Positions 45,186-57,476 of a stretch of 64,000 nucleotides of DNA are shown here, in pieces; positions within the stretch are counted from its first letter, which is position 1; each line of letters starts with the position of its first letter. Made by a program: the position numbers and the translations under genes. Source of the stretch: Adineta ricciae (lineage: Eukaryota > Rotifera > Eurotatoria > Adinetida > Adinetidae); assembly GCA_905250025.1 (NCBI GenBank), contig CAJNOJ010000072.1, forward strand, positions 321,456 to 385,455, in the 5' to 3' direction. Under the pieces are notes generated by a model. That model saw only the letters and a list, made by a program, of their open reading frames with translations. It was not told the DNA's origin and ran no database searches.

Positions 45186-48100
45186 TTAACGTTTTCGGCT
45201 AAAATACAAAGATTGAAAACAGGACATGGTTTAGAATGAAAAAATAAACATACAATTTGTATTTGCGTCGTGCGTTTCTCTTTCCTGGTTGTTTACGTTC
45301 TTTACGACGCGCATCATCCGTTAATAGGCCAGCTAGAAGAGAAATTTTCTCACAATTACTTACACGAGAAGACTCGTCTTACCCAATCGAAGGTATTCGA
45401 CTTCTTTCGACGAAATAAATGAACAAAGTGCTTTAGAAATGGCTAATCGCGTAGCAATAGCTTGTGCTGTAAATCCAACTCCATCGTAGTTAACATCAAT
45501 ATCGAATAGATTAACACGATCAACAACTTTAAACGGATAGAGAAGTTGATCTCTAAAATAAATAAAAAATCTTGATAAATAGAAATCGAACGATATTCGA
45601 CAAACCGGTGTATAATTCGCGTAAAATAAAGAATATCATGAACATTTGATTTGACACTTAATGCTTTGATTGTTACTTTTCCTGTTCCTTCTCGTAGAGT
45701 AACTGTTGCTGTACACCATTTGTGTCTCGCTATAATGAAGAACAAAAAAAGAAATTCTCCTTCAACTTCGAATGATTGTTGAACATAAGATTAACTCGAT
45801 GATGGTTATGTGTACTCAAACACGATGCAATCATCTATTTAAACAATAACAACAACCGATCACATTTTTATTTCTTATCAAATGTCATGTTCATTGTTCA
45901 TTTCATCTCCTATCAATGTGGGTAACTTTCATCTATCTTTTATATTTTATACCATTTCTCAGTTCAGCGAAATATAATCGGATATGTTATTTTACTAATT
46001 GGGGTGCTCATCGGTCGATGAAAGATGCTCGCCTTTATCCAGAAGACGTTCCACCCGATCTCTGCACACATATCTTATATGCATTTGCCAATCTCAATGG
46101 AATATCTTTACAGCCACAGTTAGCTAATGACATTAACGTTTATCAAGGAGAGCAGGTTTCCCTTTTGATTGATGTAATGAAATATTGATAATTGTTCGTT
46201 TTCTTTATTTAAGCCGTTATATCCACGTATTATGAAATTGAAGGAGAAGAATCCCGAGTTGAAAATTTTGATCTCGTGTGGTGGATGGGGAAAAGCGGGC
46301 GAATTCGATTCGTTAGTCGGATCAGAATCAGCACGGTAAGATATTCTGATGGAATTGAATGATGACCATCGATTGAGAACAATATTTGTAGAGAAGCGTT
46401 TAGTAAAAACGTGATTGCATTCTGTCGTCAACATGGCTTTGATGGAATTGATTTAGATTGGGAATTTCCATCAGCTGATCATCGTGAACGTTTTGGATTA
46501 TTAACGAAAGTTAGTGAAGAACGGTTTGATTTCCAACCAGTTGAGCATTTCTTTGTAGACAATGCGTAAAACATTTGAGAAGGAGTCGAAAAAGTCGAAG
46601 AAAGATCGATTGTTGATTAGTCTAGCAGTGGCCGCAGGAAAATACTTAATCACACAAGGTTATGATGTACCCGTTCTATGCAAGTAAGATGAAAACCGTC
46701 ATTCGACGTATACCTTTTTGTCGTTATATAGAAACGTTGATATGATAAATGTGATGACGTATGATCTGTACGGGTCATGGCATAATAAAATCGGTCATCA
46801 TAGTGCGTTATTCCATCGGCCTGGTGAAACTGGTATGGAACGAGAATTGAATACAGTTGAGTTGAAGTACTTTGTCTAGTGATGAATGGTGCAAATCGAT
46901 TTTTTTAGAATAATTCAATGTATAACTGGGTCGAAGCGGGTTGTGCACGTGAACGATTGAATATCGGTATTCCAGGTTACGGTCGTGCGTTTACCGCTGA
47001 TGGAAAGGATCCATTAAAAGCATTTGGGCAAAGCGGCGGTGGATCAGGTTCGGTTTCTTCACCTTATCTAGGTGAAAGTGGTTTGTTGGCATACTTCGAG
47101 GTAGAAAAATCTCCTTCATCATCGCCAATGTATAATATAAGAATTTAGATATGTAAAAAAGAGTTAAAAGAAGGTTTCAAACGCTACTGGCATAAACAGC
47201 ATCAAATTCCAATTAGTTTCAAAGATGGAACATGGATTGGCTACGATGATCCAGACAGTGTTCGAAACAAGGTAAGATTTCACTCGTACGAATCACTCAA
47301 AGAATCTATATTTAACTATTGTTCATAGTGTAAATACGTTAAACGTGAAGGGTTTGGTGGCGCGATGGTGTGGACATTAGATATGGACGATTTCAACGGG
47401 CAATTTTGTCGGACAAGTAAAAAACAAAGCGTACACAAATTCCCATTGATCAGTGCAATCAAAGAAGAATTGGAAATTGATGACAAAACAACGACATTAT
47501 CGATAGTGACAACAACAGCAACAGCAGTATCAAATGGAACGCATCTCTTCAACGAGTTGTTCGACAATGAGTGGAATCAAATAACTGACAATATTTCGTT
47601 CGCATCGAAACTCCCGCAATTGAATGTAGGTTTTCTTGTTGTTTTACTCACCACTAGCTATTTGATAAGGTCGACCATCGACATCGTATCGTAACTAGAT
47701 GAATTCAATATAGATGAAATTGTTCATATTGTAGTTTTTTCTCTTACCGGTTCAATTTCTTGTTTACTTATTGAATCGGCTAACTTTGTTCGAAATGAAT
47801 TGATATATTCCTTCATTGTATACGCTAATGGATGTTTTACTAGACGATTTAAACAAATAATTAATGTTTTGTACTAAAATAAAAACAACTATTCATTCAT
47901 CTGCTTTTCAACAACGAATCTCCACTCACTTGTTCATCATCGAGCTTTTCCAAAAATCGCTGCTCGAACACTTCTTTCTTTTCCCATTGAGTATAGTTAA
48001 ATTCACTGAAATTTTATTCGAAAGAATGAACTTTGTTCTTATCAAGGGGAATACCAACTCGTTGAGACTGTAATCTGGTTCTCGGCCTGATGCGAACATT

Positions 48101-49015
48101 GCAACTTCCGCTTTCTTCAATTCTTCCATTTTATTAGCGACGGCCTGAAAATAATCATCGAAAATCAGACGGGTTTCAAAACATAAGAGTGTGTCTTTAC
48201 ATGTAAAACATCGTAATAATTGTGTTTGGCTGTGTAATATAGAAAATGATATGGTCGACCAGCTTTATCGAATTGAACAGCTAAACAAAAGGCAAGGTAG
48301 AGGTTAGTCGAGGACATCTGAACAAAACTGACCTTTTTCTTTTGGATACATTTCTTCTGGTGGCTGCAAAAATGAGAATAAGATGTGGAAATGACAATGA
48401 AAGCAATATTTACTCTCATCTTTGGTCTTGCACGTTCATCGAGTAGACCGGATGGAAGAAGATAATTCACTGCTTCCTAGAAAAAGACTAACTAGAAAAG
48501 ATTCGCTCGATTTGAGAGAAACCTACATCGATTTTGTCTTGAGTGAAACTTTCTGGATCTTCACCCATGATCTTAGCAAGATGTCTTCGTCCAATTTCGT
48601 ATTCATGAATCTTTTCATCCAAAACTTTTTCTAAGAAAAAGAACGAAAACATGATTCATGAGCAGAAATCTTCATTCGTACGTTTTTCTCTGGATTTCGT
48701 AAGGTAGTTTTTCATTGCTTGACTAATCATTTCTGCACGGTTACTTGTCGCCTGTTCAATAGTATCGATAGCTTCTTCATCAGCTATTGCCTGAGCGATG
48801 TTGCGATTATGTAGAAAACTTTCGCTTTCATCTGAGGTTTCGGAACCAACTGTCCCAGAATTGGACGTCGAACTTTGAAATCGATGCTAGTGAAAAAGAG
48901 AGAATCAAACCGTCATTGTAAAGAGAAAAAGCCGAAGAGATTATTCAGTTACCGGAATCGTCGATCGAACGAATACAGTTTGTAATACCGCTCGAGAAAC
49001 AATTCTCGAGAGCAT
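45186..49015 (-). CDS. MRPS9: Mitochondrial small ribosomal subunit protein uS9m, hosting a nested gene
   Basis: The start at 49015 reads [20 protein letters not shown], a basic mitochondrial presequence. Later exons carry family segments: [124 protein letters not shown] and the uS9-type basic end ARRKYKFRKR (last exon 45186-45198). The exon 47652-47694 (43 bases) joins in phase to the exon starting at 45729. The 1922-base intron between them contains the chitinase gene on the other strand. Length and order match metazoan MRPS9. Confidence 0.93.
45916..47694 (+). CDS. GH18 chitinase nested in an MRPS9 intron
   Basis: Hydrolyses chitin by substrate-assisted catalysis; in rotifers it could act on the chitinous jaws or egg shell, on food, or in defence. 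The signal peptide is [20 protein letters not shown]. The barrel strands read [36 protein letters not shown], then the catalytic [12 protein letters not shown] (intact DxxDxDxE), [27 protein letters not shown] and [17 protein letters not shown]. About eight exons are separated by introns of about 50-60 bp; exon 1 ends at 46155. After a Thr/Ser-rich linker, the frame ends in a hydrophobic tail ([19 protein letters not shown]) with TAA at 47692-47694. That tail lies antisense over an MRPS9 exon. An alternative donor (GTAGGT near 47624) could remove it. Confidence 0.92.
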
Positions 49016-49491
49016 GACTACGTTAAAAAAGGTCTTATTCCTAATAATTGATCTGGAGATTCAGTATGCTATAGTTTACCATTCGATACCTTATTTGTTC
49101 TTTTGAGCTGTAGACGTAGCGTTGCCTATCAGCGACATCTGTCGATCAGAATTTTATACATGAAATAAAATACGTTATGAAATATGCGATTGTTTGCTTG
49201 ACAGGGTCGATTTTGTTTGATAGAGAACTCGCTGTTTGAGTTGTACATCAGTGTATACAGTAAGATTTGTCACCGATATTTATTATTTACTCAGATAAAG
49301 AATCGAAACATATATGAACACAAAATCAATATGCATTCCAATAGGTATGAAAAATACGAATGATCTCAATTTCTTAATTATAAAGAAGAACTATATAATA
49401 AAAAGAAAATATATTCGGAAAGATAGAATATAAGAAAGTTAATAAATCCGAGGTGAAAAGTTATTCTTATGAGTATGAATTATATCTAAGA
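49016..49491. other. Spacer between uS9m start and glycosyltransferase stop
   Basis: AT-rich, no gene recognised. It is the promoter side of MRPS9 and the 3' flank of the glycosyltransferase gene. Confidence 0.5.
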
Positions 49492-51380
49492 TTAGTAAAA
49501 ACTTCCAGGACCATTATAATCTGAATCATGATGTCCACCTCCTCCATACGAATAATCATTATCATAACCACCATGGTCGCCGTGATCATGAGTCGAATGA
49601 TGGCCGCCGTCATAGTTATCAGACGGTAAATATGTATCTGGGTGAGAACCATGCCCATGTTGATCAGATGGCGGACAAATGTCTATATGATGGTCATGGT
49701 CATGATGATGGTGGTCGTGATCATTATGATGATGATGATGATGATGATGATCGTCATCATGGCCTGTGGATGGTCCACAGTGTTGATCACCGTGGTCATG
49801 ATGATGATGGTGGTCGTCGTGATCATCACAGTCCGTGGATGGCCAACAATGTTGATCGTCCATGTGGTGAGGTGCACATGGACAATCATGATTATCAGGA
49901 TGATGACAGTGGCCAGGACAAGTACATTGATCCAGATAAGGATTATGGTCATCGACATGTGAGCCAGATGGACCAGAAGACCATATGTAATGACCTGGAG
50001 GACGTGTTGAGTATGACGTGTTAAATTTTGTTGGTTTCAAGCCGCCACCACCCGTAGTACGTGGAGGAGGTGGCTTCGATGGTTTTGAAGGAGTATTCCT
50101 AACCGGTGGAGGAGGTTGCGGAGGGTTGGTAGTTTTTGTTTTCTTATCTTCATTGCGCGATTGAAGATATGCAACAATGTCACGTTCGAGCATTTCCATA
50201 CGTTGAACCTCAATTTGTCCCAAATGTGATTTATCTGCTAAACGAATAAGGCCAGTATCATTATTTTTCTCTAAATCATTAATTGGTGAAAACTGGTGTC
50301 TTTCAAGAATTGCCCTAAGATAAAAAAAATAATCACATTCATTCTCGATCTTTTCTACAAACAACTCTATGATATCAAAGGATTTCTTAACGTTTGCTCT
50401 TACTCACCATCGATCAATATAGTTTCGATCTTTTCTTTCACCATGCCAATGATGATAGATATTGACAGGCACGTAACCAACATTTGCACCATTTCGAGCT
50501 TGCTCTGCTACTCGTTGCCCCCATGCAAGTGCTAGTTGTCGGTAATCGTGATGTAAACCCGGCCGAAGTGTTTCCTCAATTCGACCAATTAACGCAAAAG
50601 CAAAATGTAAATCACCGGATCCAATAATACAAAAATCGATTAAACCTCCAATTGCATTCATCGCAGAGCGACGCATCGCCCAAGCATAACCAGGATGTGG
50701 ATACCACTCGTCATATCGTCGTGGATCAATTGGTTTATTCTTTCGAATAGAATATCCCAATGAATAATCGCGACGCAAAACATCACTTTTGCCACCGGGC
50801 CCAAGAAAATATGACAATTCAAATATTTGTACAATGGAATATCGCTGAAGTTCAGCAATAGTTCGGTGTGGCCAATCTAGACTCTAGAAAAAGATCAATT
50901 TCTCTACTGTTTCTGTTTTATCATTGTACGCACTTCAAATTCAATATCTGCATCGACCCATGCAATGTATTCAAAATGTTGCGGTAAATATTTAAGTGCA
51001 ATATTGATCAAGTTTTCTTTCATCCAGAGGATAGACGGAGCTGTGACTTGTATATGCCGCCAATCACCATTTTTAGTTAGTTCAAACTGTTGACTCGACA
51101 GGCCGAATCGTTCGGCTGACTCGAATATACACTCCACAGTAAATAATGTCACACCGGATTGAGCCATATGCGCTTGAAATTTATTGTAGTGATTATAACG
51201 AGATTTATATTTCATCGGATTGAAAATCACAGCAATCACAGCAAAACTCGATAGATCATATTTGCGTACAGAGATGGACGAATCAGATTTCGTCGGTGCC
51301 AATCTTGATGGATGCAAGGTGTCTGATTTCGCTGGCGTTGAACCACGCCGATGATGGTGTTTAGACGAGTGCGGTCCCAT
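49492..51380 (-). CDS. Bacterial-type glycosyltransferase (nucleotide-diphospho-sugar transferase fold) with His/Asp-rich tail
   Basis: Three exons (50934-51380, 50408-50883, 49492-50314) encode 581 residues. After a basic Ser-rich N terminus comes a GT-A-like domain: FAVIAVIFNPMKYKSRYNHY, then SILWMKENLINIALKYLP and YIAWVDADIEFE, with a metal-binding type DxD. The second half has HPGYAWAMRRSAMNAIGGLI, DFCIIGSGDLHFAFALIG, NVGYVPVNIYHHWHGERKDR and SRNED. This layout is known to me mainly from bacteria, phages and large DNA viruses, not animals. A proline-rich linker follows, then from about residue 425 a tail dominated by His, Asp and Gly with several Cys, a probable metal-binding segment. No signal peptide is evident. 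Sugar donor and acceptor are unknown. Confidence 0.8.
49690..49830 (-). repeat. His/Asp codon repeat (GAT/CAT microsatellite) within the glycosyltransferase tail
   Basis: On the plus strand the DNA is a run of gatgat/catcat triplets, densest at about 49728-49760. On the coding strand it encodes runs of up to eight His and alternating His/Asp. Slippage of this array probably built and still varies the tail. Confidence 0.8.
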
Positions 51381-52633
51381 TTTTTTAAATCAAATGCGCA
51401 AAAACACGCGCGATTATATACTGCCAACAAAAACGAATAAAAGATTTTTTCCTTCGCCGCTGCGTCAATGCACACATGCGTCTATCATTTTTTCTATATA
51501 GTTACGTTGACACATTCTTGTTCGAATCGGCGAAAAGGAGAACGTCTAACAGAACACATGCTGTAACCGTCGACTTATTTACTTTTTTTTCTTACCTTCA
51601 AATTAACATTGTGTTTGTAGTTAACAAAAAAAAAGTGTTTTATATATATGAAAATAAGACTATTAACAGCAGCACTTTATTCGCCAATGACCTTTGTAAA
51701 AAAATCGACTGAGTATATATCTGTTTAGCTATCGGGAACTTGATCGTTAGTTTAGAGAATGATCACCTGTGTCAGTTTACTATGTAGTACCTGTTTCTAC
51801 GTTATAATAAATATGTTAAAGACAATGTCAAATAGAACGGAAAAGTAACTGATAAGATAAAGTTTGGTTTTATAAGTTTCTATATTTCCGAGGGTAGTAA
51901 TCAAATCGTTATAAACATGGATCTGTTTTCTCTTGTTACTAACTATGGCAAGAAATCAAGACAAATGATAATAAACTTTGATTTACCTGTTTAAAAATAA
52001 ATAATTGATACGACCTTAATACACGATGTTTTGCGAGAAAGAGAAAAAAACAAGAATTACGGCAGAGAGAAAAACAACGTGAGTTTTGAGTCGACAAGGA
52101 GAAACTCGCGATTGGAAGTCAGGTCTCCGAATCAAGATAAACTATGGACAAGGTTTCTCATAAGATAGTGCTTGTCTTGCAAATACACTTTTTCATCATT
52201 TGTGAATTCGAAAGCAGTGCTCGTAATTTTAACTTTCATTTACAAATCTTAATATCGAAATGAAAAACACAATTGCCGTCTACCAACTGAACTCTAATTG
52301 AATACGATTAAAAACATTTTGTTTCGATAAATGAATCTCAAGATCATTCAGTTCCTTGATTTTCACGTGAAAGTCAACTTGCTCGGAACATACAAGAATC
52401 TATCCATACAATGCCCAGTGCCATCTTTCATCGAAGTAGCTTTCTATCGATTGGTTTTGCTCTTTCTCCAATCAGTTGTGAAAGTAAAAGAAAAACCAAA
52501 GCTATTCGTTTCGTTTGTTTTCCATTGCAAATGATAAATGGAAAGTGAGATTCTTACAATAAAGATACAGATTTTTGTTTAGATAGTTTATTTTTTCTAC
52601 ATATATATATATTTTCCAATAAGTCACATCTTG
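51381..52633. other. Divergent intergenic region, glycosyltransferase / TNPO3
   Basis: Head-to-head interval holding both 5' flanks. No gene recognised; a (TA)n run lies near 52602-52612, just before the TNPO3 start. Confidence 0.5.
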
Positions 52634-55600
52634 ATGAATATGACAGAAGTAACACCCGAGAATTTTGTCCAAGCCGTTCAAATGCTTTATCATGATCAAG
52701 ATGCCACGCGAAAAAAAATTGCTTCGGAGTGGTTACTCAGTGTACAATCATCGGTAAAAAGCAATCTTCTACTCGACAAATCTATGAATTTCCTCTCTTC
52801 AAGCTCTATGCATGGACACTTGCAGACCAGTTAATACGAAGAAATCAAAATTCAGAAGTTACATGTCTCTCAGCTCAAATCCTTCGACATAAGGTAAAAA
52901 CAGACCTCTATTCCAATGAAAATCCTATGTTCTATTCAAGATTCAACATAACTTCGATGAACTTCCTATTGAACATTGTAAAGTACGTCATATCTTAGTG
53001 ATGAATTAGAACCAAACTGAAGCGTATTTTAGGGATTATGCGATTCTCTACTTGATCATTTATCTCGCGCCGAACTCACTCGTATTACAACAGTGCGTGT
53101 TCAAGTGAGAATAATATTCGTCAAGTGTTTCATGCGTTACATATTTCATATCTTAGTTGGCGGTAGCCACGGCTGATTTAGCTCTTCAATATGTTGGCTG
53201 GGAAAACCCAGTTGAAGATGTTGTCGAAAAGTAAATTTAAACCAGTGCTATACGGAAAAGAAGAGCGTGAAATATTATGATTTAGATTGAAAACCTCACC
53301 TGAACATATGTTGACATTACTGGAATTTCTTACCGCACTACCCGAAGAAGTAGGATCTTTTCATCTTTCGACTTTATAATGATCTCTCTCAACCGAACAT
53401 AGGTCAATACATCAACGATACGAATCGGTGAGAATCGTCGTCAATATTGTCGAGAGAAATATTCGAACTCTGGCCAACAAATTCATGACATATTAGTTCG
53501 TTGAAATCAATAGCTGATTATTCATTTCTTTCTCTCTCTCTCTCTACTAATTGTAGATCTTTCTTCTTCAAGTTAATTCAACACCAACTGAATCATTGTT
53601 TACTGGCATTCTCAAATGTTTTGCATCGTGGATAAGTATTCGTGCATTTACTGAAAATCTGTTGTTAACGTCGCCATTACTTAACAGTGTATTGGATATT
53701 CTTGTAAATGAGATACATTTACTTCGGAACGACTCATTTCAGTTTACTTTTCTACTTCTTCTAGAAATCAACACATTGTTCGAATGAATTACATAAAAGT
53801 GCTTGTGATTGTTTATGTAACATACTGGAATTGTGTGAGGTAAGATAAAGATCAAAGAATATCGTTTGACTATTTTGAAATTTTTAATAGGAGTATCAAA
53901 AATATTGGTCATTAGCAGTCTTTCTCAAACAACAAATTACTCAGTATCTATGTCAATCGTACTTTCAAGCTGTTAAAGATGAAAATCTCGATAAGTTCGT
54001 TGAAATTGAATCATTTCGCTGCTCATATTAATTCATTTCTCTTTCCAGAGCACAAAATTACACCCGAATTTATATCAATCTCATTGAATCTATCCTTGAT
54101 TGTTTGATCGATGGTCGTCAATCGGATCTTAGTGATCTGTCTTGTCTTCATCTATTACTCTACCCATTAGAACATAGTGATTACGAAGTGAGCCAACATC
54201 TTTATTTTGAACATTTAAGGCAACGATTCTTGATTTAGGTTGCCCAATCCACATTCTACACATGGTGTAGTTTCGCGGATTACATCAAAACGCACAACGA
54301 TGATATGGTTGAGAAGATAAAGCCTTATATGGATAAATTAATCGATATTTTATGTACACAATGCAAACTTGATCCCGATCATGTAGAAATTTTGTATAGA
54401 TGCCGAACGAGTGCATTTGTTTCATGTTTTTGTTCGTTTTAGCTGGGTGTTCCGCCAGAAAGTGATGAGAAGAGTTCGAAAAGTCATGCAGCATCAAACA
54501 GTGACCTCGGCGAATTTCGTTATCGCGTTGAATGTTTAATCAAAGATACAATTCATATAACCGGTGCTTTAAATTGTTTTCAACGAGTAATTACACTTAC
54601 GAAACAAGCGAAGTTCGACATTTTGTTTCTGATTTTGTATAGATGTTTGAAAAATTGCAATCATCATCGTCTTCGTCATGGGAAGAAAGTGAAGCTCCAT
54701 TGTATATAATGAGTTGTGTAGCTTCGTATGTATCACCGGATGAAGATAAAATCGTTCCGAAAGTTATTCAAGCCATTATATCGACGCCAATCGAACCAGG
54801 GCATATCCATACAGCATTAAAATACACAGGTGTTCGATTAATTTCACAATTGGATCAATGGATCGGTGAAAATAATCAACAATATTTAAGTAAGTACATT
54901 TTCTTTTTTGTCCATCGTTATTAATGTGGAGTTTTTGTGTTTAGAATCAGTTCTTCAGTATCTTCTATCGTTACTTGGAGACAAAGATTTGCGTCATGTT
55001 TCCGCCAATGCTATTTTAAACATTTGCCAAGAATGCCGAAAGCAGTTGATCAATGATCTGGATCAAATCATTCAAGCAACTCTCTGGTTAGATCAAATGG
55101 AAGCAGGAAGTGAAGCCGCGCAATGTTTACTCAAAGGTTTATACGCTGCTTCGAATAAAACTGCATTCTATTTTGCTATTCTAGCTTCATCAAAGTTGAT
55201 TTCTCGTTTAACATCAACAGACGATATTCATCGATATTTGAAACTACTCTTCGATCAACAAATCCAATCATTAACAGAAGTTTGTCAACTTTTGAATGCT
55301 CAAATCTATTCTCGAAAATCTTCTTTCTTAGATTCTATCCAACCCGACGAATTCTAATTATACATCGATTACCAAACGTCTCGATTGTTTGACAGCAATT
55401 TTCCGGTAATATAAATACACACATACCTAACGAAACCAACTTCATGTCCTTCTCAATCTTCCAGAAGTCTCGATTTCAAAACCGCACATAGCGAACCCCA
55501 CCCGTGTACAACTATTGTTCAACAAGTAAATCAAATCTAAACAAAATAATCGACTAATCTTGATTTGTCTATTCATAATTGCAGTTACTACCATTGCTCG

Positions 55601-56674
55601 AAGTAATCATTGTTCGATATCGTTCATTGCCGAAACTTAGCGAATGTTGGTCGCGCACAATTCGTTTCATTGTTCGATCAATGCGTTCACATGCCAAAAT
55701 ATTCTTTCAGCAGATCGTTACACTCGTTCGTAGCAAAGCCAACTTCTCATTTTAACTTATCGAATTCATCTCTTTAGGTTATTTCCAGTTATGAGGAAGT
55801 TCCTCATTCATGTTTTCTTTACTTAATTTCAATCATTGTCGATGAATATGGTAGTGATCATGATCTAAAAGCTGCGTTGATCGTGATGAGTGAACATCTG
55901 ACAAATAAAACATTTTCCATTCTAAGTAATCAAGATGGTTTCAAACAGAATCCCGATCTTGTCGATGATTTCTATCGATTATCATCCAGGTACGAACTAT
56001 AAAGGACTTATCCTTTTTCCAACCGGTTATTTTATCAGATTGCTTCAACGATGTCCACTAGAATTCCTTAAATCGAATGTCATTCGGCCAATAATCGAAC
56101 AAATCATACCTAATTGCAATTTGGAACATCGAGATGCTAGTGCGAGTATGATCGCTTTTCTTCAATCTTTAGCCAAACTTACTTCGACAAGTAAAAAGGA
56201 GAGCAAAGTAGGTGTCTTCAACAAAAAAGTACTCATTGTTTCTCATCGAAGCTTCTCTTTCACTTAGAATAAGACCGAGCATCAACCGGAAATTCGTTCG
56301 TTGGCAATGTCACTATGTGAAACGTATTTTCCCAATGTTCTGACGGGTTTGATTCGCGCAATTGTTATCGATCGTGTGCCATCATCAATCCGTGGATCGA
56401 TATCAGATTTTGTTTATGACTTGAAAACTTTCATGTCGGAGAAATTTTCCCACTGGTTACAAACAGCTCTTCGAGAAATTCCGCGTACAAGTAAAAATGG
56501 ATCAGTGGAAATTGTCACCATCAAACAATACGAACAGTTCTATAACGTTCTGTGCGAGTAAGTGTGCTATCGACTTGAAAAACTGTGTTTTTTTCATCTG
56601 TTAAATTTAGAAACGACATTCAACCTTCGGCAATTGAATATGAATTTGAAACATTTGCCAAACTATATCGATGA
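52634..56674 (+). CDS. TNPO3: Transportin-3 (importin beta family), SR-protein nuclear import receptor
   Basis: Imports phosphorylated Ser/Arg-rich splicing factors through HEAT repeats. The start is MNMTEVTPENFVQAVQMLYH, with an alternative Met two codons on, and exon 1 joins YAWTLADQLIRRNQNSEV. Family landmarks in order: TADLALQYVGWENPVEDVVE, LLEFLTALPEEV, RIGENRRQY, SDLGEFRYRVECLIKD, EAPLYIMSCVASYVSPDEDK, ALKYTGVRLISQLDQWIGEN, HVSANAILNICQECRKQLIN, FYRLSS, LEHRDASASMIAFLQSLAKL, then IREIPRTSK-type and KQYEQFYNVLCE sequence, ending EYEFETFAKLYR with TGA at 56672-56674. The many introns are mostly about 50-60 bp. Overall length matches the usual 920 residues. Confidence 0.94.
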
Positions 56675-56998
56675 TTTTCATCCTTTTTTCTTCTCTTTTG
56701 TTTTATATATATATAACATGTGTTTCTATGTGCGTGTGTTGGTCTTGACATATGTGCACACCGACGACTTCTGTTCTTTCTTCGATTCACTGTGCGCGTT
56801 TACACAATATACTTGTCAATCTCTAGTTTTTTCTCTGTTATAGAAAAAAAAGGAAAAGTAACAAATAAACTTATATGAGAGATAAAGATATAAGAAACAA
56901 ATACGAACTGTATTCAACAATCGTTGTGTTTCACTCTTTCTGAGTTAGTTTATTGATAAAAGCCAAGACACAAATCTTCGAAGAGAACATTACTCATC
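56675..56998. other. Convergent 3' spacer, TNPO3 / small secreted peptide
   Basis: The 3' ends of two convergent genes; includes a short TA run and AATAAA-like elements near 56860. No gene recognised. Confidence 0.5.
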
Positions 56999-57265
56999 TC
57001 ATCTGATCTTTTGAGAATTGAGAAAGTTTTTGGTAATAAGACGATATTGTGATAAAATATCTGTACCACCATTGTATCCGGTTGGAAATTGATATTCGGT
57101 ATTGAATAATTTGGTTATATCATCATCATTTGCACCAATGGAAGCAATTCGTGATAAAATCGTATTTAATGTTCGTTTGTGTCGCGTATTATGATAAACA
57201 TGACTTGCATTCAACCAGCCAATGAACAGGAAAAGAATCAAGTAGATGACTATCGACGTCTTCAT
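56999..57265 (-). CDS. Small secreted peptide precursor
   Basis: 88 residues from the ATG at 57263-57265. It begins MKTSIVIYLILFLFIGWLNA, a clear signal peptide with likely cleavage after the Ala-Ser. It is followed by a short spacer with the basic site RHKR, and then a 58-residue polar segment ending NFLNSQKIR. No Cys in the mature part. A signal peptide, furin-type site and short product suggest a neuropeptide, hormone or other processed peptide, but no known family is recognised. An upstream alternative start at 57298 would place a basic segment before the signal peptide and is less likely. Confidence 0.6.
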   Translation of the reverse strand: MKTSIVIYLILFLFIGWLNASHVYHNTRHKRTLNTILSRIASIGANDDDITKLFNTEYQFPTGYNGGTDILSQYRLITKNFLNSQKIR

Positions 57266-57476
57266 ATTTCTTTTTTTTTGAAATCCCAGAAAATGCAAAT
57301 CATTTTTTCGTGAATATCTATTTATATTCCTCGTTTCAAGTCATTAGATATCCAGCTGGTGATTTTCTTTCAGAAAAATCCTTCTACTGCAAAAAAAAAC
57401 CTTTCGAGAGGAACGATTTCAATTATTTCTTTAGCGCTTAGAATGTGTGTTTTGTTTTGAAAATTTATTTCTAACA

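Noticed and set aside
49632-50024. Plus-strand His/Asp and Met/Ile-rich open frames
   Set aside because: They are reverse-strand shadows of the GAT/CAT repeat in the glycosyltransferase tail.
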